DNA of 37,410 nt, taken from NCBI GenBank assembly GCA_052144935.1, contig JBKQPR010000234.1:1-37410 (forward strand), in the 5' to 3' direction. The translations under genes were made by a program, and so were the position numbers. The stretch comes from JOPF133 sp052144935. Lineage in GTDB: Bacteria > Acidobacteriota > Terriglobia > Bryobacterales > Bryobacteraceae. This document shows, in pieces, positions 1-8,028 of the stretch (position 1 is its first letter; each line of letters opens with the position of its first letter). Below the pieces are notes generated by a model. The model searched no databases. It saw only the letters and a list, made by a program, of their open reading frames with translations, and was not told the DNA's origin.

Positions 1-1107
1 GTAGGGGTTCCCAGGGAAATCAAAGACCACGAAACGCGCGTCGGACTGGTGCCGCACGGGGTCTCGGCGCTACGCGAGGCGGGACATGAGGTGCTCGTCG
101 AGACGCGCGCGGGCGAGGGCAGCTCGCTTACCGATCGCGAGTATCAGGACGCCGGCGCGCAGATCCTGGAAAGCGCCGCCGAAGTGTGGAATAAAGGCGA
201 TCTCGTTGTGAAGGTGAAAGAGCCGCAGCCCGCCGAGTACGCCTACTTCCGCCCCGGCCTGATCCTTTTCACGTATCTGCACCTGGCCCCGCTGCCGGAT
301 CTCACTGACCGCCTGCTGGCTTCACGCGTCAGCGGCGTGGCCTACGAAACCATTCGCGAATCCGACGGGTCGCTGCCGCTGCTGACGCCCATGAGCGAGG
401 TGGCCGGCCGCATGTCGGTGCAGGTGGGCGCGCAGTACCTGGAGAAGCCCAACGGCGGCCGCGGCATCCTGCTGGGTGGCGTGCCCGGCGTGGCGCCCGC
501 CAACGTGGTGATCCTGGGCGGCGGCATCGTTGGCGTCAACGCCGCCAAGGTGGCGCTGGGGCTGGGCGGCCATGTGGTCGTCATCGACCGCAACTTGAAC
601 CGCCTGCGCCAGCTTGACGATATTTTTAATGGCCAGGTGGTCACCCTGGCGTCCAACGCGTGGACCATCGGCGAGAATCTGAAGATTGCCGACCTGGTGG
701 TGGGGGCGGTGCTCATTCCGGGCGCCTCCGCGCCCAAGCTGGTGCGGCGGGACATGGTCGCCACGATGAAGCGGGGGAGCGTGATGGTGGATGTGGCTAT
801 CGACCAGGGCGGCTGTTTCGAGACCTCCCACGCCACCACGCACACCGAGCCGGTTTATTTCGTGGATGGCGTGGTGCATTATTGCGTTTCCAATATGCCG
901 GCGGCGGTGCCGCACACCTCCACCCTGGCTCTGACCAACGCCACCTTCCCCTACCTGCTGGAGCTGGCCAACCGAGGGTTGCAAGGCGCTTGCGAACGCG
1001 TTCCTGCGCTGCGCGAGGGGGTCAACACGTATAACGGCTTCGTCACGCACCGCGGGGTGGCCCAATCGCAAGGGCGGCAGTGGCGCGCCATGGCCGCCGT
1101 GGAGTAA
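1..1107 (+). CDS. ald: Alanine dehydrogenase, 5' end cut by window edge
   Basis: Cytosolic enzyme interconverting L-alanine and pyruvate plus ammonia with NAD(H). The open frame runs from base 1 and starts GVPREIKDHETRVGLVP after one residue, the classical N-terminus of the family, so only about two or three residues are missing; 368 residues are present against roughly 370 for the family. Seen: the catalytic Lys in VVKVKEPQ and catalytic His in FTYLHLAP, the Rossmann glycine motif VVILGGGIVGVNAA followed by the acidic VVVID, and the late VDVAIDQGGCFE motif. An internal GTG at 49 could be mistaken for the start but would remove the conserved N-terminus. It lies 10 bp before the acyl-CoA dehydrogenase gene and is probably co-transcribed with it. 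Identification is secure. Confidence 0.95.
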   Translation, partial: VGVPREIKDHETRVGLVPHGVSALREAGHEVLVETRAGEGSSLTDREYQDAGAQILESAAEVWNKGDLVVKVKEPQPAEYAYFRPGLILFTYLHLAPLPDLTDRLLASRVSGVAYETIRESDGSLPLLTPMSEVAGRMSVQVGAQYLEKPNGGRGILLGGVPGVAPANVVILGGGIVGVNAAKVALGLGGHVVVIDRNLNRLRQLDDIFNGQVVTLASNAWTIGENLKIADLVVGAVLIPGASAPKLVRRDMVATMKRGSVMVDVAIDQGGCFETSHATTHTEPVYFVDGVVHYCVSNMPAAVPHTSTLALTNATFPYLLELANRGLQGACERVPALREGVNTYNGFVTHRGVAQSQGRQWRAMAAVE

Positions 1108-1117
1108 GCTCGTTGAC

Positions 1118-2287
1118 ATGCCGGCTACTCAAGTTGAGACAGCCATGCCGCTCACGGCGCTTTCCGAAGAGGAGCGGTTTTTCCAGGCCACGGTGCGGAA
1201 GTTCGCTCGGGAACAGATCCGCCCGCACGTCCGCGCCATGGACGAGGCGGGGGTCTTCCGCAAAGACCTGATCCACCAGTTTTTCGAGATGGGGCTGATG
1301 GGCATCGAAATCCCCGAGGAATACGGGGGCCAGGGGGGCAGCTTTTTTCAGGCCATCCTGGCGGTGGAAGAGCTTTCGGCGGTGGACCCTTCGGCCGGGG
1401 TGATCGTGGACGTGCAGAACACCATCTGCAACAACGCCCTGCTGCGCTGGGCCACGCCGGAGCAGAAGGCCCGTTACCTGCCGCGCCTGGCCGAGGACAC
1501 AGTGGCGTCCTACGCGTTGTCGGAAGCGGGATCGGGTTCCGACGCTTTTGCCATGGCCACGCGCGCCGAAGACTGCGGCGGCCATTTCCTGCTCACCGGC
1601 CGCAAGCTGTGGATTACCAACGCCGCCGAAGCCGGCTTCTTTCTGCTGTTCGCCAACGCCAATCCGGCCGCCGGGTACAAGGGTGTGACGGCGTTCCTGA
1701 TCGAGCGGGAGTTCCCCGGTTTCCAGGTTGGTAAGAAAGAGGACAAACTGGGGCTGCGGGCCTCTTCGACTTGCGAGCTGATCCTGGACAACTGCCGGGT
1801 TCCGCGGGAAAACCTGATGGGCGAGGTGGGCCAGGGTTATAAAATCGCTATAGGGACGCTGAATGAAGGCCGCATCGCCATCGGCGCGCAGATGATCGGG
1901 CTGGCCCGCGGCGCGCTGGAGCATGCCGTGGCCTACGCGAAGGAGCGCAAGCAGTTCGGCAAGACCATCGGGGAGTTTCAGGGGGTGCAGTTCGAGTTGG
2001 CGCGCATGGCCACGGAGGTGGAAGCCGCCCGCCTGCTGGTTTACAATGCGGCCCGCCTGCGGGATGCCGGGATGAGCTTCCTGACGGAGGCCGCCATGGC
2101 CAAATACTATAGCTCCGAAATCGCCGAGAAGGCCGCCTCGAAAGCCATCGAAGTGCATGGCGGGGTGGGAATTACCAAGGACTACCCGGTCGAAAAGCTG
2201 TACCGCGACGCCAAAATCGGCCGGATCTACGAAGGCACCAGCAACATCCAATTGCTGACCATCGCCAAGAAACTGTTGGGCAAATGA
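1118..2287 (+). CDS. Acyl-CoA dehydrogenase, short/branched-chain type
   Basis: FAD enzyme introducing the alpha-beta double bond into acyl-CoA and passing electrons to electron-transfer flavoprotein. Its 389 residues match the usual length. Seen: N-terminal helical domain, the YALSEAGSGSDA and LWITNA flavin/substrate motifs in the middle beta domain, RKQFGKTIGEFQ, IEVHGGVGITKDYPVEKLYRDAKIG and the C-terminal IYEGTSNIQ, whose Glu (about residue 372) is the usual catalytic base. The segment VDPSAGVIVDVQNT resembles short/branched-chain (2-methylbutyryl) dehydrogenases more than long-chain ones, so a role in fatty-acid or branched-chain amino-acid breakdown is inferred; the exact substrate cannot be read. 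Start: ATG 1118 or ATG 1145; neither has a strong Shine-Dalgarno sequence. It probably forms an operon with the preceding ald gene. Confidence 0.93.
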   Translation: MPATQVETAMPLTALSEEERFFQATVRKFAREQIRPHVRAMDEAGVFRKDLIHQFFEMGLMGIEIPEEYGGQGGSFFQAILAVEELSAVDPSAGVIVDVQNTICNNALLRWATPEQKARYLPRLAEDTVASYALSEAGSGSDAFAMATRAEDCGGHFLLTGRKLWITNAAEAGFFLLFANANPAAGYKGVTAFLIEREFPGFQVGKKEDKLGLRASSTCELILDNCRVPRENLMGEVGQGYKIAIGTLNEGRIAIGAQMIGLARGALEHAVAYAKERKQFGKTIGEFQGVQFELARMATEVEAARLLVYNAARLRDAGMSFLTEAAMAKYYSSEIAEKAASKAIEVHGGVGITKDYPVEKLYRDAKIGRIYEGTSNIQLLTIAKKLLGK

Positions 2288-2312
2288 GATCGTCTTTAGA
2301 ATGAGGGAAACA

Positions 2313-3137
2313 ATGCGTCACATCGTTCTTCTGGCTGCCGTGGCAGCCGTGTGTCTGCCGGCCTGGGCAGCCGCTCAGGATGCCAAAGCCGCCCCGAAAA
2401 CCGATACCGTCAAAGCCGACAACGTCAATGCGGATGAAATCGTCCAGAAGTTTGCCGCCAAGGAAGCCGAGTTCAAGGAAGCGCGCAACAACTATACCTA
2501 TCGCCAGACCGTGAAGCTGGAAGAGGTGGACCCCAGCGGCAACCCCACCGGCGGTAAATGGGAGGAAATCGACGATATCTACTTCACGGCGGAAGGCAAG
2601 CGTGCCGAGAGAGTGGTGTATGCGCCGGTGCAGAGCCTGCAGCATATCATGCTGACCCCCGAGGACGTGGCGGACTTGCGCAATGTGCAGCCGTTCGTGC
2701 TGACTTCGGCGGATATCGGCGAATATATCCTGAACTACGTGGGCCGTGAGAAGCTCGACGAGATCGGCACCTACGAGTTTTCGGTGAAACCCAAGAAGCT
2801 GACGCCGGGCAAGCGCTACTTTCAAGGCACGGTGTGGGTGGACGACCGCGACTTGCAGATCGTCAAAAGCGACGGCAAAGGCGTGGGCGAACTGAAATCG
2901 GGATCGAGCAAGAACCAGGCCTTCCCGAAATTCGAGACCTACCGCGAGCAGATCGACGGCAAGTACTGGTTTCCCACCTATACCCACGCGGACGATACCT
3001 TGCACTTCAGGGACGGCCAGGCGCAGCGCATCCGGATGACGGTGAAGTATCAGGACTACAAGCACTACGAAGGCAAGTCGACGATTCGCTACGGCGACGT
3101 GGTGGACGATACCAAGAACCCCCCGAAGAAGAAGTAG
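2313..3137 (+). CDS. Secreted LolA-like (outer-membrane lipoprotein-sorting fold) protein
   Basis: Unknown role. The 274-residue product begins MRHIVLLAAVAAVCLPAWAAAQ, a clear signal peptide, followed by a soluble domain rich in beta-strand patterns (FTAEGKRAERVVYAP, GTVWVDDRDLQIVKSDG, KFETYREQIDGKYWFPTYT) of the kind seen in LolA/LolB-fold proteins abundant in Acidobacteria; this fold assignment is inferred. The VWVDDRDLQIVK segment is the typical strand pair carrying 'prior result' information in such proteins. ATG 2313 is preferred over ATG 2301 because GAGGG lies 5 nt before it and the signal peptide then starts cleanly. The C-terminus is Lys/Pro-rich (NPPKKK). Downstream is a tandem repeat rather than another gene. 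Confidence 0.85.
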   Translation: MRHIVLLAAVAAVCLPAWAAAQDAKAAPKTDTVKADNVNADEIVQKFAAKEAEFKEARNNYTYRQTVKLEEVDPSGNPTGGKWEEIDDIYFTAEGKRAERVVYAPVQSLQHIMLTPEDVADLRNVQPFVLTSADIGEYILNYVGREKLDEIGTYEFSVKPKKLTPGKRYFQGTVWVDDRDLQIVKSDGKGVGELKSGSSKNQAFPKFETYREQIDGKYWFPTYTHADDTLHFRDGQAQRIRMTVKYQDYKHYEGKSTIRYGDVVDDTKNPPKKK

Positions 3138-3166
3138 GCGGCGCGGGGAACCACTCCCTAACGGTC

Positions 3167-3263
3167 GTGGCTCGGATCGGGTCGTGGCTGGGATCGGGTC
3201 GTGGCTGGGATCGGGTCGTGGCTCGGATCGGGTCCTGGCTCGGATCGGGTCCTGGCTCGGACC
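3167..3263. repeat. 17-bp tandem repeat, about 5.7 copies
   Basis: Head-to-tail units of the form GTGGCTSGGATCGGGTC, with single-base variation (C/G at position 7, G/C at position 1), start 29 bp after the stop of the LolA-like gene. The period is not a multiple of three and no convincing reading frame spans it, so it behaves as a non-coding minisatellite. The last unit decays into GGACCAGAGCC. Units are too short and unspaced for a CRISPR array. Confidence 0.9.
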
Positions 3264-3285
3264 AGAGCCGTGAGCGTCAGCGAGC

Positions 3286-3325
3286 GGTTTCGGGGTTGCA
3301 CCGGGGGTTTCGGGGTTGCACCCGC
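3286..3325. repeat. 20-bp direct repeat, two copies
   Basis: GGTTTCGGGGTTGCACC occurs at 3286 and 3306, a 20-bp period, immediately downstream of the 17-bp minisatellite and upstream of the end of the minus-strand gene ending at 3334. Together the two repeat tracts occupy nearly all of the 3138-3333 gap. Confidence 0.8.
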
Positions 3326-3333
3326 TGGCGGCC

Positions 3334-3552
3334 CTACTCAAACGGCCGCATCAGAATCCGCACGATCTGCGCCAGGCGTAGACAATCGGCGCAGCCGGCC
3401 GAGTTATGGCCCGCGTGGGCGAGCAGAAACTCCATCTGTTCGCATAGCACGTCGGGCAGAGCCGGCGCCGCCAGATAACAGGGCGACACCGCCTGAACGG
3501 CCGCCGCCGCTCCGGTGGACTTGGCTGGTAAATCGGTGTGGTTGCCGGTCAT
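3334..3552 (-). CDS. Small Cys/His-containing protein, 72 residues
   Basis: Not recognised as a named family. The protein has a variable N-terminus and a conserved-looking C-terminal half with CEQMEFLLAHAGHNSAGCADC, in which one Cys, two His and a Cys-x2-Cys pair could bind a metal ion; this is inference. The start is well supported: ATG at 3552 is preceded at 8 nt by GGGAGGTG, one of the best Shine-Dalgarno sequences in the window, which argues for a real gene despite its size. It ends in a short hydrophobic helix-like segment (LRLAQIVRILMRPFE). It lies just after another small Cys-containing gene on the same strand (stop to start 78 bp), so the two may be related in function or transcription. 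Confidence 0.65.
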   Translation of the reverse strand: MTGNHTDLPAKSTGAAAAVQAVSPCYLAAPALPDVLCEQMEFLLAHAGHNSAGCADCLRLAQIVRILMRPFE

Positions 3553-3630
3553 CTTCGGTCACCTCCCGCACGAAGTACTTATCGGCAGATTGCGGACGGG
3601 ACATTATAGCCGGCGGTTGGAGCGATCAAA

Positions 3631-3933
3631 TCAATCGAAATCGATGTCGCGCTTGGGTGGCGGGGCGTCGGGATTCTCTTTGGCGCGCTTGAACAGCTCG
3701 TCGAACTTCTTTTCCAGCACCTTGCCGTGCGATTTTTCGGCCTCGAACTGTTTGCGGAAGACCTCCTCACGCCTTTCGCCGGCTCCCTTCAGCTTGGCGA
3801 CCTCGGCCGCCAGATCCTCAATGGGCCGCGGTCTCTCCGGCACGGTATGCGCAATCACGGCGCGCGTTTCAGGATCGATTTTCAGGATTGCCTGGCAGCA
3901 CGGGCACTCCACGTCAAACATTGCTTGGGCCAT
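3631..3933 (-). CDS. Small zinc-ribbon-like protein with coiled-coil tail, 100 residues
   Basis: Unknown function. The N-terminus carries DVECPCCQAILKIDPETRAVIAH: a CPxC pair followed by a strand-turn-strand, like half of a zinc ribbon, so metal binding or dimerisation is inferred. Residues about 38-85 are highly charged and helical (LAAEVAKLKG, VFRKQFEAEKSHGKVLEKKFDELFKRAKE), consistent with a coiled coil, and the tail is acidic (RDIDFD). No Shine-Dalgarno sequence precedes ATG 3933; a TACCAT box lies 6 nt upstream instead, as at several other genes here. Frame length, composition and the sensible domain order support a real gene. Confidence 0.75.
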   Translation of the reverse strand: MAQAMFDVECPCCQAILKIDPETRAVIAHTVPERPRPIEDLAAEVAKLKGAGERREEVFRKQFEAEKSHGKVLEKKFDELFKRAKENPDAPPPKRDIDFD

Positions 3934-4436
3934 GGAACCATGGTACCGCGAGGGCTGCGCTGAAAAGGGCGGAGGCCCAGAGAGAGACGGTTGCGGGGCG
4001 TCGGGGAAAACTAGCGGAGCTTATGCGAGGTGACTGGAATGGTGGGGGCGTCGGAGGTGGTCAATCGTCTCTCTGGGGGCCTCGGGAATTTAGTCACGCC
4101 GACTTACTAGCAATCGCCTAGCCAAATCGCAAATCGTCAAAAAAACCAACGCGCAACGCCCGATTGCGATGTACCGGAATGCAAATTTGGCACACCCCTG
4201 TCCCAGATTGTTCCAAATCGGAACGAACCGCAGGGTCGTTGCGCAACTTTTATCGGGTGGGCAAGCGGGCCCAGAGGACGCCCCCGCTGCCTTGATGGGC
4301 GTCTCTCGATGCGTGACGCGGCGTGACGCGGCGCGGGCAGGCGGGGCGCCTCTGGGCCCGCCTGCCCCAGCTAAGCCAAACGCGACCGTGGGATCGGACA
4401 CGCTGCGGTGCAGGCTCCACCAGCCGACGCCACGCG
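3934..4436. other. Non-coding stretch, 503 bp
   Basis: No convincing gene was found on either strand. Open frames here are low-complexity Arg/Pro/Ala shadows of GC-rich DNA with no start signal. It holds a GC-poor segment around 4090-4230, with several AAATCG/CAAATTTGG-type words unlike the surroundings, then the inverted pair of GGGCCCAGAGG elements at 4260-4369. It lies between a minus-strand start (3933) and the minus-strand stop of the TolC-type gene. Confidence 0.6.
4260..4369. repeat. Inverted pair of dispersed GGGCCCAGAGG elements
   Basis: The left arm, GGCAAGCGGGCCCAGAGGA at about 4260-4278 with a following C-run, is matched in reverse complement by GCGCCTCTGGGCCCGCCTGCC at about 4346-4367. 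The spacer contains a 10-bp direct repeat, GCGTGACGCG, at two adjacent sites (about 4314-4334). The whole could fold as a long cruciform or act as a miniature mobile element. Related single copies occur at 17513, 25351, 35491 and 36655. Confidence 0.7.
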
Positions 4437-6413
4437 TCACTGCGGCGGAGCGGCTGGGGGGATCGGGCTGGGGGGGCGCGAAACGGCGCCGCGGAAGGCC
4501 TCATCCATCGAGATGTTGTTGTGCGTCAGGATCTCGCCGGTGGCGCGGTCCAACTCCACCTTGGCCTTGGCGTAGGTCGCCTTGGCCGCCGCTTCGGTGG
4601 ATTCCGCGGCGGTGAGCGCCTGCCGATCCTGTATCACGTTGTAAACCGTGGTCGCGCCCATAGCCAGCTTCTTCTGCTCGGCGTCCAGCGTCTGCGCCTG
4701 CAACACCCGCGCCTTGGCGGCCGATTGGTACAGGGCGCGCGCCTGGGTCAGCCCGATGAGGGCGTTTTGCACGTCCACGCGCACCTGGTTTTCCAGGCGC
4801 TGCAAGGCGAGCTGTTGCTGGCGCAAGGTCACCTCGTCGTTGATCACCTGGGCCTGCGCCGAGCGGTTGCGGATGGGGATATCGACATTGAATCCCAGCG
4901 AGTAACTGGGAAAGTTACGGGCGAACAACTGGCTCAACACCGTGCCGTATCCGCCAATAAAGAAGCCGCTGTTGTTGTGCGGCGCGCCGGGCAGCCCGTT
5001 GGCTTGGCCCGCCAGCGCGTTATTGGTGAAATTCGCCACCGCCGACACCGACGGCAGCAGGGCGTTGCGCGATCCCCGGATGGTCAGTTCCTGGTTTTGC
5101 ACCTGGATGCGGCTCTGGGCCAGCTCGGGCCGCGAGGCCAGCGCCATGGCAGTCATGTCCTGGATCGGCGAGATGGCCTCGACATCCGGAATGCGGATCG
5201 GGTCGGTGGGAATGATGTGCGCGTCGGCAATCGAGGGGCTGGCCACGCCGGTGCGGCTCAGCGCCGTCTTGATAATGGTTTCCTGCTGCAGCACCTGGGT
5301 CTGGGCGGCGGTGAGCTGTTGCTGGCCGGCGGCGATCTCGGCCTCCGCGCGGGTCACCTCCAGGGGCGCCAGGGTACCCACCTCGACCTGCCGCTGGTTG
5401 TCCTCGTAGAGCCGCGTGGCCGCCGCCACGGCCTCCTGCGCCACGCGGACGTTTTCGTTGAACGACACCAGGTCCCAGTACAGTTCCATGACCGCCGCCA
5501 CGGTGGTCTCTACCTGGAGTTTGAATGTGAGGTCGGCCACCTCGCGATTGTTCCTGGCGATGTGGATCTCACGCGCGTTCACCGTCCGGCCGAAGCCTTG
5601 CAGCAGCGGCTGCGTGATGGTCAGGCCCACGGAGGAGGCGGTCGCCGGATTGAAATTGAGAAACGGGTCGTTGGAGGATGTTCCGGTGTTGTTCAGAGCC
5701 AGGTTCACGCTGGTCCCAGTAAGGAAGGATTGCTGCACCGCAATGCTGGAGGTATCCACTCTCTCGACCAGCGAGTTGCCGCCGGTACTCTGCGTGCTGG
5801 GTTCCGGCGTGCTGAAATGCCCCCAGCTTACGCCCCCGATCAGCACCGGGTCGAGCAGGGGAATGGTTGCGCCGGATTGCTGCAGAATGCTGGCCCCCAC
5901 CGCCGAGGAACTGGCCGCGCTGGCTTGGGAAGCGGAGTTCTGGTTGTTGCCCGGCGTGGTCCCCGAGCTGAGCACCGTAGCGCTGGACGGCCCGGGCGTG
6001 ATGGTGGTGGAAACGCCGCGCGCAAATGCGCCCGCCTCGGTCTGAAGGACGGCGGCATCCGCCAGCGCCGGACCGTAGCGCTGAATGGCGATATCCAGAT
6101 TGTTTTCGAGGGCCAGCGCAATCGAATCCTGCATTGAAAGATACAGGTTGCCGGCCCGCAGCAGGGATTCCAGCCGGATGGAGTTCGCCAGCACAGGGGG
6201 CGGCACGATCCTGGGGTGATACGGCCCCTCGATCCTTCCCAGGAACCCGTGATCCTCACGGGGCAGCGGGCCAGGCGGCGCGGTGCCCTGAGGGGAGTCC
6301 GATGGGGCACCCCCGCGGCCCGGCGGAGGGGGATCGCCGGACGCCCGGCCCACAGCCTGAGCCAGCAACAGGCACGCACAGAATATGGCTAGAGACGGTC
6401 TCATTGCATGCAT
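4437..6413 (-). CDS. TolC-family outer-membrane efflux protein
   Basis: Outer-membrane/periplasmic channel partner of a tripartite efflux or type I secretion system. The 658-residue product is longer than typical TolC (about 470-500) because residues about 25-240 hold a Pro/Gly/Ser/Thr-rich extension before the first outer-membrane-efflux repeat. Seen: signal peptide (MRPSLAIFCACLLLAQAVG), SMQDSIALALENNLDIAIQR near residue 100 (typical N-terminal strand-helix of the family), GLTITQPLLQGFGR, long alternating helices with heptad Gln/Ala/Glu (EVTRAEAEIAAGQQQL), and a second repeat containing YSLGFNVDIPIRNR. ATG 6413 is chosen because GAGGTG lies 7 nt upstream; the open frame extends far beyond into pyrE on the other strand and is not used. 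No inner-membrane pump or adaptor gene is adjacent. Diverges from pyrE. Confidence 0.92.
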   Translation of the reverse strand: MHAMRPSLAIFCACLLLAQAVGRASGDPPPPGRGGAPSDSPQGTAPPGPLPREDHGFLGRIEGPYHPRIVPPPVLANSIRLESLLRAGNLYLSMQDSIALALENNLDIAIQRYGPALADAAVLQTEAGAFARGVSTTITPGPSSATVLSSGTTPGNNQNSASQASAASSSAVGASILQQSGATIPLLDPVLIGGVSWGHFSTPEPSTQSTGGNSLVERVDTSSIAVQQSFLTGTSVNLALNNTGTSSNDPFLNFNPATASSVGLTITQPLLQGFGRTVNAREIHIARNNREVADLTFKLQVETTVAAVMELYWDLVSFNENVRVAQEAVAAATRLYEDNQRQVEVGTLAPLEVTRAEAEIAAGQQQLTAAQTQVLQQETIIKTALSRTGVASPSIADAHIIPTDPIRIPDVEAISPIQDMTAMALASRPELAQSRIQVQNQELTIRGSRNALLPSVSAVANFTNNALAGQANGLPGAPHNNSGFFIGGYGTVLSQLFARNFPSYSLGFNVDIPIRNRSAQAQVINDEVTLRQQQLALQRLENQVRVDVQNALIGLTQARALYQSAAKARVLQAQTLDAEQKKLAMGATTVYNVIQDRQALTAAESTEAAAKATYAKAKVELDRATGEILTHNNISMDEAFRGAVSRPPSPIPPAAPPQ

Positions 6414-6472
6414 GGGGAAACACCTCGCGGACGGCGCGCGATTCGATCGCAGGTCCCGTTTAAATTCAATGG

Positions 6473-6478
6473 TATAGT
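6473..6478 (+). promoter_or_regulatory. -10 box TATAGT for a leaderless pyrE transcript
   Basis: TATAGT lies 8 nt before the GTG start of pyrE and no Shine-Dalgarno sequence is present, so transcription would start at or next to the start codon. No good -35 hexamer is visible. Confidence 0.45.
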
Positions 6479-6486
6479 AGGGCTTT

Positions 6487-7083
6487 GTGACGCCGCAAGC
6501 CGAATCCATTCTGGAACTCTTCCGGGCCACCGGGGCGTACCTGCAGGGCCATTTCCGGCTCACCAGCGGATTGCACAGCGCCGAATACCTGCAGAGCGCG
6601 CTGGTTTTGCAGCATCCGGGCGCGGCTGAACGGCTGGGGCGCCTGCTGGCCGAGCAGCTCCGCCACACCGCCGCCATCGGAGCGGCGCCGCTGGTGGTGT
6701 CACCCGCCATCGGCGGCCTGATCATCGGACACGAGACCGCGCGTGCCCTGGGCGGACGGCACATCTTCACCGAGCGCGACGCCGCGACCGGCACGATGAC
6801 GCTGCGGCGCGGCTTCACCGTGAAATCCGGGGAGCGCACGGTGGTGGTGGAGGATGTAATCACCACCGGGGGCACCACCAAAGACGCCATTGACTTGGTG
6901 CGCCAGGCCGGCGGGGAGGTCTTGGCGGCAGGTTCCATTATCGATCGCAGCGGGGGCCGCACCGATGTGGGCGTGCCCCGCGTGTCGCTGGTGACCCTTC
7001 AGGTGGCCGCCCATTATCCGTCGGAGTGCCCCTTGTGCGCGCAGGGCATTCCGGCGGTCAAGCCCGGCTCGCGCCCGGTCTGA
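6487..7083 (+). CDS. pyrE: Orotate phosphoribosyltransferase
   Basis: Joins orotate to PRPP to give orotidine 5'-monophosphate, step five of de novo pyrimidine synthesis. The 198-residue product shows HFRLTSGLHSAEYLQ (orotate-binding loop region), the FTERD segment with its catalytic acidic neighbourhood, and the PRPP-binding motif VVVEDVITTGGT. The late segment YPSECPLCAQGIPAVKPGSR is typical of this enzyme's C-terminus. The start is GTG 6487; there is no upstream in-frame ATG and no Shine-Dalgarno sequence, but a TATAGT box 8 nt upstream suggests a leaderless mRNA. Its stop codon overlaps the truA start by one base (TGATG), so translation is probably coupled. Confidence 0.95.
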   Translation: MTPQAESILELFRATGAYLQGHFRLTSGLHSAEYLQSALVLQHPGAAERLGRLLAEQLRHTAAIGAAPLVVSPAIGGLIIGHETARALGGRHIFTERDAATGTMTLRRGFTVKSGERTVVVEDVITTGGTTKDAIDLVRQAGGEVLAAGSIIDRSGGRTDVGVPRVSLVTLQVAAHYPSECPLCAQGIPAVKPGSRPV

Positions 7084-7844
7084 TGCGCCGCATCCGCATT
7101 CAGGTGGCGTACGACGGAAGCGCATTTCACGGCTGGCAGGTGCAACCCGGTTTACCCACCATCCAGGGCGCGCTGGAAGAGATCCTCGGCGGCATCGAGG
7201 GCCGGCCGGTACACGTAGCCGGTTCGGGACGCACGGATGCCGGAGTGCATGCCCTGGCGCAAGTGGCCGCCTTCACGATCGCCAATCCGATCCCGCTCCC
7301 CAATCTGCGCCGCGCCGTAAACCGTCTGCTCCCGCCCGCCATCCGTGTGCTCTCGGCCGAGGAGGCCGCCATGGACTTCCATCCGCGCTTCGACGCGACC
7401 GCCAAGACCTACGAATACCGTATCTTGCGGGCGGAGGTCTGTAGCCCTTTCGAGTGGCCGTACGTGCTTCATTACCCTTACCGGCTGGACGAGGAGCGCA
7501 TGATCCGGCTGGCGGCGGCCATCGCCGGAGAACACGATTTCACGGCCTTCGCCGCCACGGACGACCGCGACGCGGAAGGCCAATCCAAAGTGCGGACGGT
7601 GTTTTCCTCGACACTGGAAAATCCTCCGGGCCGCCTGGTGTACCGCATCCGCGGCAGCGGATTTCTGAAACACATGGTGCGCAACCTGGTGGGAACGCTG
7701 CTCGAAGCCGGCAAGGGCAACCTCCCGGACTTGGACAGGCTGCCCGCGCGATCCGGCCCTACCGCGCCCGCCAAGGGACTATTCCTGGCGAGTGTGGAAT
7801 ACGGAGAGGGGAAGCGCGGCTGGCCGGTTAGAGCTAGTTCCTAG
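7083..7844 (+). CDS. truA: tRNA pseudouridine(38-40) synthase
   Basis: Isomerises uridines 38, 39 and 40 in the tRNA anticodon arm. The 253-residue product has the family N-terminus RIQVAYDGSAFHGWQ, the catalytic motif GSGRTDAGVHA with nucleophile Asp52, FHPRFDATAKTYEYRI, and the C-terminal RGSGFLKHMVRNLVGTLLEAG. The start at ATG 7083 overlaps the pyrE stop by one base; an upstream in-frame start at 7026 lies inside pyrE and would add residues absent from the family. No terminator with a T-run is visible on this strand after the gene; the hairpin at 7975-8000 lacks a plus-strand T tract. Confidence 0.95.
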   Translation: MRRIRIQVAYDGSAFHGWQVQPGLPTIQGALEEILGGIEGRPVHVAGSGRTDAGVHALAQVAAFTIANPIPLPNLRRAVNRLLPPAIRVLSAEEAAMDFHPRFDATAKTYEYRILRAEVCSPFEWPYVLHYPYRLDEERMIRLAAAIAGEHDFTAFAATDDRDAEGQSKVRTVFSSTLENPPGRLVYRIRGSGFLKHMVRNLVGTLLEAGKGNLPDLDRLPARSGPTAPAKGLFLASVEYGEGKRGWPVRASS

Positions 7845-7968
7845 CTTGCAAACAGGCCCTGGAATAAATACGACCGCGGCTCGCAAGGTCCCTGGCGCCA
7901 CGGGTACGGGAAGATCGCCGGGAAGCTCGTATAGCGTCTCAGTTCCATGCATTCACATTCCCACAAGT

Positions 7969-8000
7969 AAAAACGGGATCCATCCCGAAGGATGGAGCCC
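7969..8000 (-). terminator. Rho-independent terminator with UUCG loop
   Basis: On the minus strand the arms GGGCTCCATCC and GGATGGATCCC flank a TTCG tetraloop, with one C/T mismatch, and are followed by GTTTTTA. It starts 28 bp after the stop of the large secreted-protein gene (8029-10233), so it should end that transcript. Confidence 0.85.
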
Positions 8001-8028
8001 AAGAAGCTCGATATGAGAGTTAGCTCTT

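Noticed and set aside
1043..2251. 402-codon minus-strand open frame opposite the acyl-CoA dehydrogenase
   Set aside because: His/Arg/Gln/Pro-rich translation of the complement of a well-supported gene; no start signal and no domain sense.
3167..3263. CRISPR array
   Set aside because: Units are 17 bp, contiguous and without spacers; no cas genes nearby.
4323..6137. 604-codon plus-strand open frame opposite the TolC-type gene
   Set aside because: Composition is typical of an antisense shadow (Gly/Arg/His/Gln); the minus-strand frame has signal peptide, ribosome-binding site and family motifs.
6414..6962. Extension of the TolC-type frame upstream through pyrE
   Set aside because: It would overlap pyrE on the opposite strand and place the signal peptide in the middle of the protein.
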